Translations under genes and position numbers: made by a program | Shown: positions 1 to 7,499 of the stretch, one piece after another | How the letters are laid out: each line of letters starts with the position of its first letter | How positions within the stretch are numbered: the stretch's first letter is position 1 | Notes under the pieces: generated by a model | What the model saw: the letters and a program-made list of their open reading frames with translations, nothing else | Told to the model about the DNA's origin: nothing | Databases searched by the model: none | NCBI GenBank assembly: GCA_903944255.1 | Contig: CAJARE010000044.1 | Location: forward strand, 1 to 16,504 | Reading direction: 5' to 3' | DNA: 16,504 bases | Source: an uncultured beta proteobacterium | GTDB lineage: Bacteria; Pseudomonadota; Gammaproteobacteria; Burkholderiales; Burkholderiaceae

Positions 1-17
1 CGCTCTGATCAGGAGCG

Positions 18-46
18 GGCTTAGGTCGAAACTACTTCGACCAGCC
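18..46 (-). terminator. Hairpin downstream of rpsT, possible terminator or mRNA 3' end
   Basis: Just past the rpsT stop there is a hairpin with a 7-bp perfect stem (bases 24-30 with 36-42, loop 31-35). A 2-base bulge extends it by 4 bp (18-21 with 43-46). A second small hairpin, CGCTC/GAGCG, lies at 1-17. No run of U follows the first hairpin on the minus strand, so it is not a canonical intrinsic terminator. A U-run after the second hairpin would lie outside the window. It may end or stabilise the rpsT transcript. Confidence 0.35.
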
Positions 47-62
47 TAAAACAATTACCGAA

Positions 63-329
63 TTACGCTGCCATCGCCTTAATAGCGGCAGATAAACGTG
101 ACTTCTGACGTGCGGCAGTATTTTTATGAGCAATCTTTTTGTCAGCAATCTTGTCGATTGTTGCTTGAGTTGCTGAGAATACTTTCGCTGCAGCGGCTTT
201 GTCACCAGTTTCGATCGCCTTACGCACTGCCTTGATAGAAGTGCGAAGCTTCGAACGCAAGCTGGAATTGTGATCGTTCTGTTTTACTGCCTGGCGTGCG
301 CGCTTACGCGCTTGTGCTGTATTAGCCAT
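63..329 (-). CDS. rpsT: 30S ribosomal protein S20
   Basis: Small, strongly basic 88-residue protein, the usual length for S20, which binds 16S rRNA in the body of the small subunit early in assembly. The N-terminus MANTAQARKRARQ and the Lys/Arg-rich helices, including KKIAHKNTAARQKSRL near residues 64-79, are typical of bacterial S20. The ATG start (bases 327-329, minus strand) has AAGG about 7 bases upstream. The gene stands alone on its strand here and is divergent from murJ across about 150 bases that must hold both promoters. Nothing is unusual in the protein. Identification is secure. Confidence 0.98.
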   Translation of the reverse strand: MANTAQARKRARQAVKQNDHNSSLRSKLRTSIKAVRKAIETGDKAAAAKVFSATQATIDKIADKKIAHKNTAARQKSRLSAAIKAMAA

Positions 330-436
330 CTTTAAACCTTGCCTCTATAAATTGCAAAATGTGATTAATTGAAAATCTTGTCGGACTTGCCGGATTTGTA
401 AGCCAGCTCACCAAAACCCAAGATTTTACAGTAAAG

Positions 437-450
437 GGGCAAAAAAGCCC
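437..450 (+). other. Small GGGC-A6-GCCC stem-loop in the murJ leader
   Basis: A 4-bp stem, GGGC (437-440) and GCCC (447-450), encloses six A residues. It sits about 30 bases before the murJ start in the rpsT/murJ divergent region (330-481). It is too short and lacks the U-tract needed for a terminator. I see no clear sigma-70 promoter for either gene in this region, although it is AT-rich around 340-375. Confidence 0.2.
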
Positions 451-481
451 AGTTGCTTGATAAATAGGGGAAAATCGGCTC

Positions 482-2035
482 ATGAACTTGCTTTCTGCTG
501 CTGCCAAAGTTAGCTCCCTGACGATGTTATCCCGTATTACGGGCCTTCTAAGGGAGACTTTGATCGCTCGAAACTTCGGCGCATCCGAGTGGACCGATGC
601 CTTTAATGTAGCTTTTAGGCTACCCAACCTCTTACGTCGCTTATTTGCCGAGGGGGCCTTTTCCCAGGCTTTTGTGCCGATTTTGGGTGAAATTTCCAGC
701 AATGGCGATCAAAAGCAGGCTCAAATCCTCGTAAATGCCGTCGCCACCCTCTTATTTTGGGCTTTACTGCTTACGGTACTACTTGGGGTGATTGGCGCCC
801 CAGTGCTTATTCTGGTCATTGCTACAGGCTTTAGCGGCAGCCCTGCTTTTGAGGCCAGTGTTGTCATGACCCGCATCATGTTCCCTTATATCGGACTGAT
901 TTCACTGGTATCGCTTTCTGCAGGAATTCTCAATACCTTTGGCCGTTTTGCGATTCCAGCCTTCACTCCCGTTTTGCTCAACCTCGCTTTAATTGGGAGC
1001 GCCATCTTATTGGCACCGCATCTTGAGCAACCGATTTACGCTCTGAGCATTGGCGTACTTTTAGGTGGCTTCTTGCAATTGGCGATTCAAATTCCGGCAC
1101 TCTCGCGCCTAGGACTTTTGCCGCGAATCGGTTTATTACCAGGCGCCATTAAAGCAGCATGGCAAAACCCAGATGCAAGACGTGTTTTAAGGCTCATGGG
1201 GCCCGCAGTCTTCGCAGTCTCTGTGGCACAAATTTCTTTAATCATTAATACCAATATTGCTTCACGCTTACAGACTGGTAGCGTCTCTTGGCTCTCTTAT
1301 GCTGATCGCTTGATGGAGTTTCCGACTGCACTACTTGGTGTTGCCTTAGGTACCGTGCTTTTGCCAAGCTTAAGCAAGGCGAACGCTAAAAATGATTTGG
1401 TTCATGCCGGTGAATTGCTCATCTGGGGTTTACAACTGACATTCCTATTAGCAGCTCCTTGTGCCATCGCTCTCTTTATCTTTGGAGAGCCTATTGCAGC
1501 AGTTTTGTATCACTATGGAAAATTTAGCGCCCTCGATGTGTTGATGACACAGCGTGCTTTAGCAGCCTATGGCGTTGGTTTAATTGGCTTGATCTTAGTA
1601 AAAATTTTGGCGCCGGGTTTTTATTCTCGCCAAGATATACGAACTCCAGTCAAAATTGGCTTGATCGTGCTTGTGGCCACACAATTAGCCAATCTGGTAT
1701 TTGTCCCTTGGTTTGGGCATGCTGGATTGGCCCTATCGGTTGGTACGGGAGCTTGCTTAAACGCAGCACTGTTATGGATCGGGCTTCAACGAAAGGGCGC
1801 CCTTCCCAGCGCTGCTTGGGCCAAATACTTAGGACAACTGTTTTTAGCCCTAATTCCCTTTGCTGGGGTACTTTTTTACGCCGCTAGCGCCCACAACTGG
1901 ATCGCCCTACAGGCAGAACCTTGGGCCCGAATTGGCTTGCTGGCCGCGTGGCTAGCATTGGCGGCGATTGCCTACTTCGGTGCACTGGTTTTGGTCGGAA
2001 TTCGCTGGCAAAAATTCTTACGTCATGCAAAATAG
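482..2035 (+). CDS. murJ: Lipid II flippase MurJ (MviN)
   Basis: Inner-membrane transporter of the MOP exporter superfamily. It moves undecaprenyl-linked lipid II to the periplasmic face for peptidoglycan synthesis. The 517-residue protein is hydrophobic throughout, consistent with the family's 14 membrane helices. Residues known to matter in Escherichia coli MurJ are at equivalent places: R18, R24, D39 (in WTDAF), R52 and E57 (in RRLFAEGAF), and the YADRLMEFP motif with D275-R276. The ATG has AGGGG 11 bases upstream, a slightly long spacing. The next gene begins 5 bases after the stop, suggesting co-transcription and coupled translation. Length and motifs are complete. Confidence 0.97.
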   Translation: MNLLSAAAKVSSLTMLSRITGLLRETLIARNFGASEWTDAFNVAFRLPNLLRRLFAEGAFSQAFVPILGEISSNGDQKQAQILVNAVATLLFWALLLTVLLGVIGAPVLILVIATGFSGSPAFEASVVMTRIMFPYIGLISLVSLSAGILNTFGRFAIPAFTPVLLNLALIGSAILLAPHLEQPIYALSIGVLLGGFLQLAIQIPALSRLGLLPRIGLLPGAIKAAWQNPDARRVLRLMGPAVFAVSVAQISLIINTNIASRLQTGSVSWLSYADRLMEFPTALLGVALGTVLLPSLSKANAKNDLVHAGELLIWGLQLTFLLAAPCAIALFIFGEPIAAVLYHYGKFSALDVLMTQRALAAYGVGLIGLILVKILAPGFYSRQDIRTPVKIGLIVLVATQLANLVFVPWFGHAGLALSVGTGACLNAALLWIGLQRKGALPSAAWAKYLGQLFLALIPFAGVLFYAASAHNWIALQAEPWARIGLLAAWLALAAIAYFGALVLVGIRWQKFLRHAK

Positions 2036-2040
2036 CTTGT

Positions 2041-2883
2041 ATGCCAACACAACAACTCGACTATTTCACTTCTTTAGTTGCCGAAGATGAGCACCTGCCT
2101 TTAACTGAGGCTGTCATCGCAGTAGCTCAACATGCCTACCCTGATTTAGATGTTCAAGGCGTGCTCGATCAGATTGATCAGATGGGTAACAAACTTAAAA
2201 CTCGAATTACTCCAGATACTTCTCCGATGCAACGCTTGCAAATTCTCAAGCACTTCTTTTATACAGAGTTAGGTTTCGGCCCTAACCCCAATGATTTTTA
2301 TGCGCCAGAAAATTCTTATCTACATTACATTCTTGAAAATCGTAGAGGTATTCCCATTTCATTAGCGATATTGATGATGGAGCTTGGCAATCAAATTGGT
2401 TTGAAGATTCGGGGGGTTTCTTTTCCAAATCACTTCATGATGCGGATCTCCTTGCAACAAGGAGAGGTGATCATGGATCCCCTTTCTGGTGAATCACTCT
2501 CCAAGAATCAATTACAGGAAATGCTTGACCCCTATCTTGATGCTAAGGGCTATCGTGGCGAGCTCAGCTTGCCACTCAATGTATTCTTGCGTGCCTCTAG
2601 CGCTCGAGAAATCCTGTCGCGTTTTTTAAGAAACCTCAAAATGATCTACTCAGAGCATGAGCGCTGGGAGCGTCTGCTAGGTGTTCAAGAACGCTTAGTG
2701 ATCCTACTACCTGACTCGATTGAGGAAATTCGGGATCGAGGCTTGATTTTTGCTCAGCTGGAATACTTTCGGCCTGCGCTAGATGATATGCATCGCTATC
2801 TTAGCAAGGCACCTGAAGCCGAAGATGCTGGAGATATTCGCGAGCACATTGCCACCCTAGAAAGCCAAACCAAACTGCACTGA
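2041..2883 (+). CDS. SirB1-family transglutaminase-like/TPR protein
   Basis: A 280-residue protein of the SirB1/YchA type (transglutaminase-like core followed by a C-terminal TPR-like helical part). Its biochemical role is not established. The core signature is visible: ENSYLHYILENRRGIPIS (90-107), FPNHFMMR with H131, and MDP with D146. Thus the His and Asp of a transglutaminase-type site are present, but the protein contains no cysteine at all, so classical thiol catalysis is ruled out. The helical C-terminus (about 185-280) resembles tetratricopeptide repeats. I chose the ATG 5 bases after the murJ stop. A frame-extended start inside murJ would add 40 residues unlike the family. There is no clear Shine-Dalgarno sequence, so coupling to murJ is likely. 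Confidence 0.85.
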   Translation: MPTQQLDYFTSLVAEDEHLPLTEAVIAVAQHAYPDLDVQGVLDQIDQMGNKLKTRITPDTSPMQRLQILKHFFYTELGFGPNPNDFYAPENSYLHYILENRRGIPISLAILMMELGNQIGLKIRGVSFPNHFMMRISLQQGEVIMDPLSGESLSKNQLQEMLDPYLDAKGYRGELSLPLNVFLRASSAREILSRFLRNLKMIYSEHERWERLLGVQERLVILLPDSIEEIRDRGLIFAQLEYFRPALDDMHRYLSKAPEAEDAGDIREHIATLESQTKLH

Positions 2884-2901
2884 TTTCTTTCAGCAGACTC
2901 T

Positions 2902-2907
2902 TATAAT
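2902..2907 (+). promoter_or_regulatory. Possible sigma-70 -10 box (TATAAT) before miaA
   Basis: A perfect TATAAT lies six bases before the first possible miaA ATG (2913). The bases where a -35 box should be (around 2879-2885) do not resemble TTGACA. If the box is used, transcription would start near 2913-2915. That would make the first ATG leaderless or unusable and favour the second in-frame ATG at 2940. Confidence 0.35.
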
Positions 2908-2912
2908 GAGGA

Positions 2913-3920
2913 ATGCAAACTGAACCCTACATTCAGCCGATGCAATCTCCTGAGCCGTATCCAACCATCTGCATTGTTGGGCCCACTGGCGCAGGCAAAA
3001 CGCATCTAGCCATGTCTTTGGCTGAATATGCGCAATCTATTGGACTAACGATTGAGCTGATTAGCATGGACTCTGCGCTGGTCTACCGCGGCCTTGATAT
3101 TGGCAGCGCCAAACCCACTAAAGCAGAGCAAGCCTTAGTAGTGCATCACCTGATTGATATCCTTGAACCTAATGAAGTCTATTCGGCCGCCCGTTTTGCT
3201 AAGGATGCAAAACGACTCTGTAAAGAAATCCGCAACAGAGGAAATATACCGGTTGTTGTTGGTGGAACCATGCTGTATTGGCGAGCATGGGCGCATGGCC
3301 TATCCTCATTACCGCCAGCACATCCAGAAATTCGAGTAAGACTTGAAGAGCAGGCAAAAGAAATTGGTTGGCCTGCAATGCATGAACTTTTATCAAAAGT
3401 AGACGCTGTCACAGCAGCACGCTTAAAACCAAATGACTCACAACGTGTACAGCGTGCCCTTGAGGTATTTGAAATCACCGGCAAACCAATGTCAGCATTG
3501 CTTGCTGAGGCGCCGAGCGATGATGGTCGAGAGGGCTCAATCATTCCGTCCTGGATTAAGTTGGTTTCTCTCGAACCCAGCGATCGAGCAAGACTACATC
3601 TCAATCTAGAAAAACGTTTTGATGAAATGTTGATTGGCGGTCTGATAGAGGAAGTCGAAAAGCTAAAACAAAATGCTTCATTGCATGGCGACCTCCCAGC
3701 AATTCGTTCAGTGGGCTATCGCCAAGTTTGGGAATACCTCGATGGACAAATTGATTTAGCCCAAATGCGCTATAAAGCATTAGCAGCTACTCGTCAGCTT
3801 GGAAAACGTCAACTCACTTGGCTAAGAGCAATCACCGGCAGAAAAACCTTCGACCCATTTCATCCAGATGGGCTTGAGGCCGCTCTAAACTACTGCAAAG
3901 CAAATTTACAATCTCATTAA
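2913..3920 (+). CDS. miaA: tRNA dimethylallyltransferase
   Basis: Transfers a dimethylallyl group to N6 of A37 in tRNAs that read codons starting with U, the first step towards ms2i6A37. It has 335 residues, slightly longer than the usual 310-320. The P-loop GPTGAGKT is at 23-30. The substrate-binding stretch SMDSALVYRGLDIGSAKP is at 51-68, HHLID at 78-82, VGGTMLYWRAW at 116-126, PNDSQRVQRALEVFEITGKP at 173-192, and the SVGYRQVWEYL motif lies in the C-terminal part. The first ATG has GAGGA directly abutting it, too close for a good ribosome site. The in-frame ATG at 2940 would give 326 residues and leaves all motifs intact. Its stop overlaps the purM stop on the other strand. Confidence 0.96.
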   Translation: MQTEPYIQPMQSPEPYPTICIVGPTGAGKTHLAMSLAEYAQSIGLTIELISMDSALVYRGLDIGSAKPTKAEQALVVHHLIDILEPNEVYSAARFAKDAKRLCKEIRNRGNIPVVVGGTMLYWRAWAHGLSSLPPAHPEIRVRLEEQAKEIGWPAMHELLSKVDAVTAARLKPNDSQRVQRALEVFEITGKPMSALLAEAPSDDGREGSIIPSWIKLVSLEPSDRARLHLNLEKRFDEMLIGGLIEEVEKLKQNASLHGDLPAIRSVGYRQVWEYLDGQIDLAQMRYKALAATRQLGKRQLTWLRAITGRKTFDPFHPDGLEAALNYCKANLQSH

Positions 3921-4969
3921 ATGACGATGGTTTGCGGCGCATCTTGAGGACGCTCTACTACCTCTCCTACGTTCCAGGCTTTTAAACCTTGGGCGGTCAA
4001 TGATTTGATTGCTGCGTCTGCTTGATCTGGCGACACTATCACCACCATACCAATACCGCAGTTAAATACTCGCACCATTTCAGCATCAGCTACGCCACCT
4101 TTCATTTGTAACCAACGGAAGAGTTCAGGCATTTGCCAGCTATCACGGTGTAAGACGGCTTGAGTATTTTCTGGGAGAACACGTGGCACGTTGTCTACTA
4201 AGCCACCGCCAGTAATATGAGCCATTCCTTTGACGTCAACTTCTGTAATGAGCTTTAGAAGTGGCTTCACATAAATTTCGGTAGGCGCCATCACTACATC
4301 GCCTAATGGCTGGCCACCCAAGTCATCACTTGGTTTTGCGCCAGCACGCTCAATAATTTTTCTCACCAATGAGTAACCATTGGAGTGTGCGCCACTTGAT
4401 CCAATTGCCAAGATGGTATCGCCTGAAACAATGCGAGCACCAGTAATAATTTTAGATTTCTCGACCGCACCCACAGCAAATCCTGCAAGATCATATTCGC
4501 CTGGAGGATACATACCAGGCATTTCTGCAGTTTCTCCACCGATGAGAGCGCAACCTGATAACTCACAACCTTTAGCAATTCCGCCCACGACTGTTGCGGC
4601 AGTATCAACGGTCAATTTGCCGCATGCAAAATAATCTAAGAAAAAGAGTGGCTCAGCACCTTGGACCAAAATATCGTTCACGCTCATCGCCACCAAATCT
4701 TGACCAATCGTGTCATGCCGATTCCATTCGAAAGCCAAACGCAGTTTAGTTCCCACACCGTCAGTTCCTGAAACTAAGACAGGCTCTTTGTAGCGCTTAG
4801 GTACCTCAAAAAGTGCCCCAAAACCTCCAATTCCAGCTAAAACACCTTCCCGCATGGTTTTCTTGGCCAAAGGCTTAATGCGGTCGACCAAAGCATCCCC
4901 CGCATCAATATCGACGCCAGCGTCACGGTAGGAAAGGCCTTTTGATGAGGAATTACTGGAAGAAGTCAT
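3917..4969 (-). CDS. purM: Phosphoribosylformylglycinamidine cyclo-ligase (AIR synthetase)
   Basis: Closes the imidazole ring of FGAM with ATP to give AIR, the fifth step of de novo purine synthesis, in the cytosol. It has 350 residues, close to the Escherichia coli length. Visible motifs are GLSYRDAGVDIDAG (11-24), the glycine-rich ATP-site segment VSGTDGVGTKL (67-77), GQDLVAMSVNDILVQGAEPL (89-108) and LIGGETAEMPGMY (142-154). The N-terminal ten residues are Ser-rich and variable, so the ATG is fixed mainly by frame. No good Shine-Dalgarno sequence precedes it. It is convergent with miaA (4-base overlap) and divergent from the membrane-protein gene with only 72 bases between. Confidence 0.98.
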   Translation of the reverse strand: MTSSSNSSSKGLSYRDAGVDIDAGDALVDRIKPLAKKTMREGVLAGIGGFGALFEVPKRYKEPVLVSGTDGVGTKLRLAFEWNRHDTIGQDLVAMSVNDILVQGAEPLFFLDYFACGKLTVDTAATVVGGIAKGCELSGCALIGGETAEMPGMYPPGEYDLAGFAVGAVEKSKIITGARIVSGDTILAIGSSGAHSNGYSLVRKIIERAGAKPSDDLGGQPLGDVVMAPTEIYVKPLLKLITEVDVKGMAHITGGGLVDNVPRVLPENTQAVLHRDSWQMPELFRWLQMKGGVADAEMVRVFNCGIGMVVIVSPDQADAAIKSLTAQGLKAWNVGEVVERPQDAPQTIVI

Positions 4970-5041
4970 ATTTGAGTCGGAATATTAGTAAAAATTGTCG
5001 CTGGGTCAGTAGAATCATTGAATTCTAGAGGATTACAAGCA

Positions 5042-6031
5042 ATGGCTGAAATTTTTACCCCTTTTCTAGCTGCATTCATTCTGGCGTATACCTTACGCCC
5101 TGTTTGCCTATGGCTTGAGACACATCGTATTCCTCGTTCAATGGCCGCCCTGATTTCGATGCTCGTTGGCTTAGGACTCATTATTTTCATTTTCAGCCTG
5201 CTGATTAGCCTGCTTAAATACGAAATTCCGCTACTGAAAACCCAACTTCCAGAGTGGATAGCCAATACCCAGTCTTGGCTGAGTCCAAAACTCGAAGAAC
5301 TTCGCATGAATATTGATTGGAGCGCTCTCAAAGTCAATGTCACTCAAAAAATTACTGCCCACATTCATGACAATGCTGATACCTTGATGAACACCACGAT
5401 TAATACCGTCCTGGTATCTGGAAGTTCTGTCATCACAGGATTTGTAAATGCAGTCCTGATTATTTTTGTGATGTTTTATTTGCTCATTGACTGGGATCAG
5501 TTTTTTTCACTACTCAAAAAAGCAGTTCCTGCGCGCGCCCAAGAAACTGTGCACCACCTTGCAATGCATACCGATGGTTTGTTATCGCAATACTTGCGTG
5601 GCATGTTGATTGTGATTTCGATCATGGCAATTTTCTATAGCGCAGGTCTTAGTTTGATTGGCATCAAAGGAGCTGTTGCTCTGGGTGTGTTTACTGCCTT
5701 GATGATCATTATTCCCTATGTTGGTATTACGATTGGTCTGACTCTGGCAACCTTATCTGCGCTGCTTCAATTTGGACCGGGGCCGGAAATTATTGGCGTG
5801 CTGGCGCTTTTTGGTCTAGGTCAATTTATTGAGGGCTTTTTCTTGACACCTCGCTTAGTGGGAGAGCGCATTGGCCTACATCCTGTGGGCGTAGTTTTTG
5901 CCTTATTGCTCTTTGGTAAGTTATTTGGATTCTTTGGTGTATTACTAGCACTCCCGATCAGTGCCGTCAGCATGGTCTTAATTCAATACGCATGGTCTCT
6001 TTATACCCAAAGCTCTTGGTATCAAAAATAG
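5042..6031 (+). CDS. PerM/AI-2E-family membrane protein (putative permease)
   Basis: Polytopic inner-membrane protein of the AI-2E transporter (PerM, UPF0118) family. Members include quorum-signal exporters and Na+/H+ antiporters, so the substrate cannot be called. Family features are FTPFLAAFILAYTLRP at the N-terminus, the hydrophobic pair SMAALISMLVGLGLIIFIFSLLISLL, a soluble middle part, and the C-terminal signature TPRLVGERIGLHPVGVVFAL followed by LFGFFGVLLALPISA. I chose the ATG with AGAGGA nine bases upstream (329 residues). A TTG at 5018 would add eight residues but has no ribosome site. The helix that normally precedes the first segment seems to be missing. It lies 12 bases before hda, probably in one operon. 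Confidence 0.88.
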   Translation: MAEIFTPFLAAFILAYTLRPVCLWLETHRIPRSMAALISMLVGLGLIIFIFSLLISLLKYEIPLLKTQLPEWIANTQSWLSPKLEELRMNIDWSALKVNVTQKITAHIHDNADTLMNTTINTVLVSGSSVITGFVNAVLIIFVMFYLLIDWDQFFSLLKKAVPARAQETVHHLAMHTDGLLSQYLRGMLIVISIMAIFYSAGLSLIGIKGAVALGVFTALMIIIPYVGITIGLTLATLSALLQFGPGPEIIGVLALFGLGQFIEGFFLTPRLVGERIGLHPVGVVFALLLFGKLFGFFGVLLALPISAVSMVLIQYAWSLYTQSSWYQK

Positions 6032-6043
6032 ATTTGCGTTGTA

Positions 6044-6796
6044 ATGAATAAAACTCCGCTTCCTAAACAATTTGCTTTAGACATTAGTCACACGCCTAAA
6101 GCAAGTCTAGAGAACTACCTGCCAGGCAAAGACCGAGCCTTAATCTCCATGCTGAAAGACTTGAGTCAGTCATGGCATCAACAATCTACAGTAACTCAAA
6201 ATAACCCTCTAAATCAACGCTGGATTTATTGGTGGGGACCAGAGGGATCTGGACGTACACACCTACTAGCAGCCATCGCAAATTCTGCTGCCCAGACTGG
6301 GATTAACTATTTTTCTTTAGGGCCTCATGAGCCTACAGCATGGGTCCGCCTGGAAGAAACAATGAATCTGCTCACGGAAAGCAATATTCCTTCAGTGATT
6401 ACGGTAGATGATGTCGATCGCCTAGATGAGCGTTTAGTTGGTGCACTCTTTCGCATCCTCAATGGAGTGCAGGCCAGCAAAGCAATCCATATTTTTATGG
6501 CCGGTAAAGCAGCGCCTGCAGCTCTAGAGATCCGAGAGGACCTACGCACCCGCCTAGGCTGGGGCTTGGTATTCCAAACAGAACTTTTGGATGATGATGC
6601 GAAAATACAAGCATTAGAGCAAGCAGCCCAGGCGCGCGGTCTAGTGTTATCGCCAGATGTATTGCCTTGGTTGTTGAGCCGCTTCTACCGCGATATGCCC
6701 AATTTAATGGCTTTAATAGATGCTTTAGATGCTTATTCACTAGAAACAAAACGTGCTGTAACCTTGCCGCTGGTGCGTGAGCTTTTGCAGCCATAA
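6044..6796 (+). CDS. hda: DnaA regulatory inactivator Hda
   Basis: AAA+ protein related to DnaA. With the DNA-loaded sliding clamp it stimulates ATP hydrolysis on DnaA after initiation. It has 250 residues. A clamp-binding motif of QxxLxL type is at 9-14 (QFALDI). Walker A is the Hda-typical variant GPEGSGRT (65-72), with Arg where most P-loops have Lys. Walker B is VITVDDVDRL (118-127), the arginine-finger box is REDLRTRLGWGLVF (164-177), and the sensor-2 region SRFYRDMPNLMALIDALDAY is at 212-231. No DnaA DNA-binding domain IV follows, which separates it from DnaA. There is no clear Shine-Dalgarno sequence. The gene is placed between the permease and the HAD phosphatase. Confidence 0.93.
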   Translation: MNKTPLPKQFALDISHTPKASLENYLPGKDRALISMLKDLSQSWHQQSTVTQNNPLNQRWIYWWGPEGSGRTHLLAAIANSAAQTGINYFSLGPHEPTAWVRLEETMNLLTESNIPSVITVDDVDRLDERLVGALFRILNGVQASKAIHIFMAGKAAPAALEIREDLRTRLGWGLVFQTELLDDDAKIQALEQAAQARGLVLSPDVLPWLLSRFYRDMPNLMALIDALDAYSLETKRAVTLPLVRELLQP

Positions 6797-6818
6797 TTAT
6801 TTACTCAATATTGAATTC

Positions 6819-7499
6819 GTGACCCAATTAGCCCTGTTCGATTTAGATCACACTCTTTTACCCTGCGATAGCGATTACGAATGGGGTCAATTTCTTGTCC
6901 GTATGGGCGTCGTAGATGGTAATGACTACGCCACAAAAAATGATCGCTTCTACCAGGACTATAAAGACGGCAAACTGGATATCGACGAATTTTTACGATT
7001 TGCCTTAAAGCCCTTATCCCAACATTCACGCGAGCAACTGAAGGAATGGCACGATGCTTTCATGGAGGAAGTGATTCACGGACAATTACGTCAGAAAGCC
7101 ATTGATTTAGTGAAACACCATCAAGATGCTGGGGATGTATGCTGCGTTATCACTGCCACAAACAGCTTTGTGACCCGCCCAATTGTGGAAAGCTTTGGCA
7201 TTGAACATCTGATTGCTACCGAACCAGGCACTACCTCAAATCACCCTCATGCGACTTTTACTGGCGAAGTCCTGGGCATTCCCAATTTTCGGGAAGGTAA
7301 GATTCTGAATTTGCACAACTGGCTTTCGAGTAAGCAACTTTCATTGGATACCCTGGCTCGTAGTTATTTTTATTCTGATTCCATGAATGATTTGCCTTTG
7401 CTTGAGAAAGTCAGCCATCCTATTGCTACTAATCCCGATGATCGTTTGCGTAGTGAAGCTCAGAAACGCCACTGGCCTATTCTTGAGTTATTTACATGA
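6819..7499 (+). CDS. HAD-IB family phosphatase (phosphoserine/histidinol-phosphatase-like)
   Basis: Cytosolic haloacid-dehalogenase hydrolase of subclass IB, 226 residues from the chosen start. Motif I DLDHT has nucleophile D8 and acid D10. Motif II is VITATNS (110-116), the motif III Lys is probably K161 in FREGK, and motif IV is YSDSMND with D187 and D191. A helical cap lies between motifs I and II. Relatives include phosphoserine and histidinol phosphatases, and the substrate cannot be decided from sequence. The GTG at 6819 gives MTQLALFDLDHTLL, the usual family N-terminus. A GTG at 6777 would add 14 unlikely residues inside hda. No Shine-Dalgarno sequence is visible. Its stop overlaps the pcnB start in ATGA, indicating coupled translation. 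Confidence 0.88.
   Translation: MTQLALFDLDHTLLPCDSDYEWGQFLVRMGVVDGNDYATKNDRFYQDYKDGKLDIDEFLRFALKPLSQHSREQLKEWHDAFMEEVIHGQLRQKAIDLVKHHQDAGDVCCVITATNSFVTRPIVESFGIEHLIATEPGTTSNHPHATFTGEVLGIPNFREGKILNLHNWLSSKQLSLDTLARSYFYSDSMNDLPLLEKVSHPIATNPDDRLRSEAQKRHWPILELFT

Noticed and set aside
1921..2040. Upstream extension of the SirB1-like gene into murJ (40 extra residues)
   Set aside because: The extra residues come from murJ coding DNA read in another frame and do not resemble the family N-terminus. The ATG at 2041 fits.
4995..5023. Weak sigma-70-like pair (TTGTCG, 17 bases, TTGAAT) before the PerM-like gene
   Set aside because: Only 4 of 6 matches in each box, and the implied transcript start would cut into the AGAGGA ribosome site. 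Not strong enough to list.
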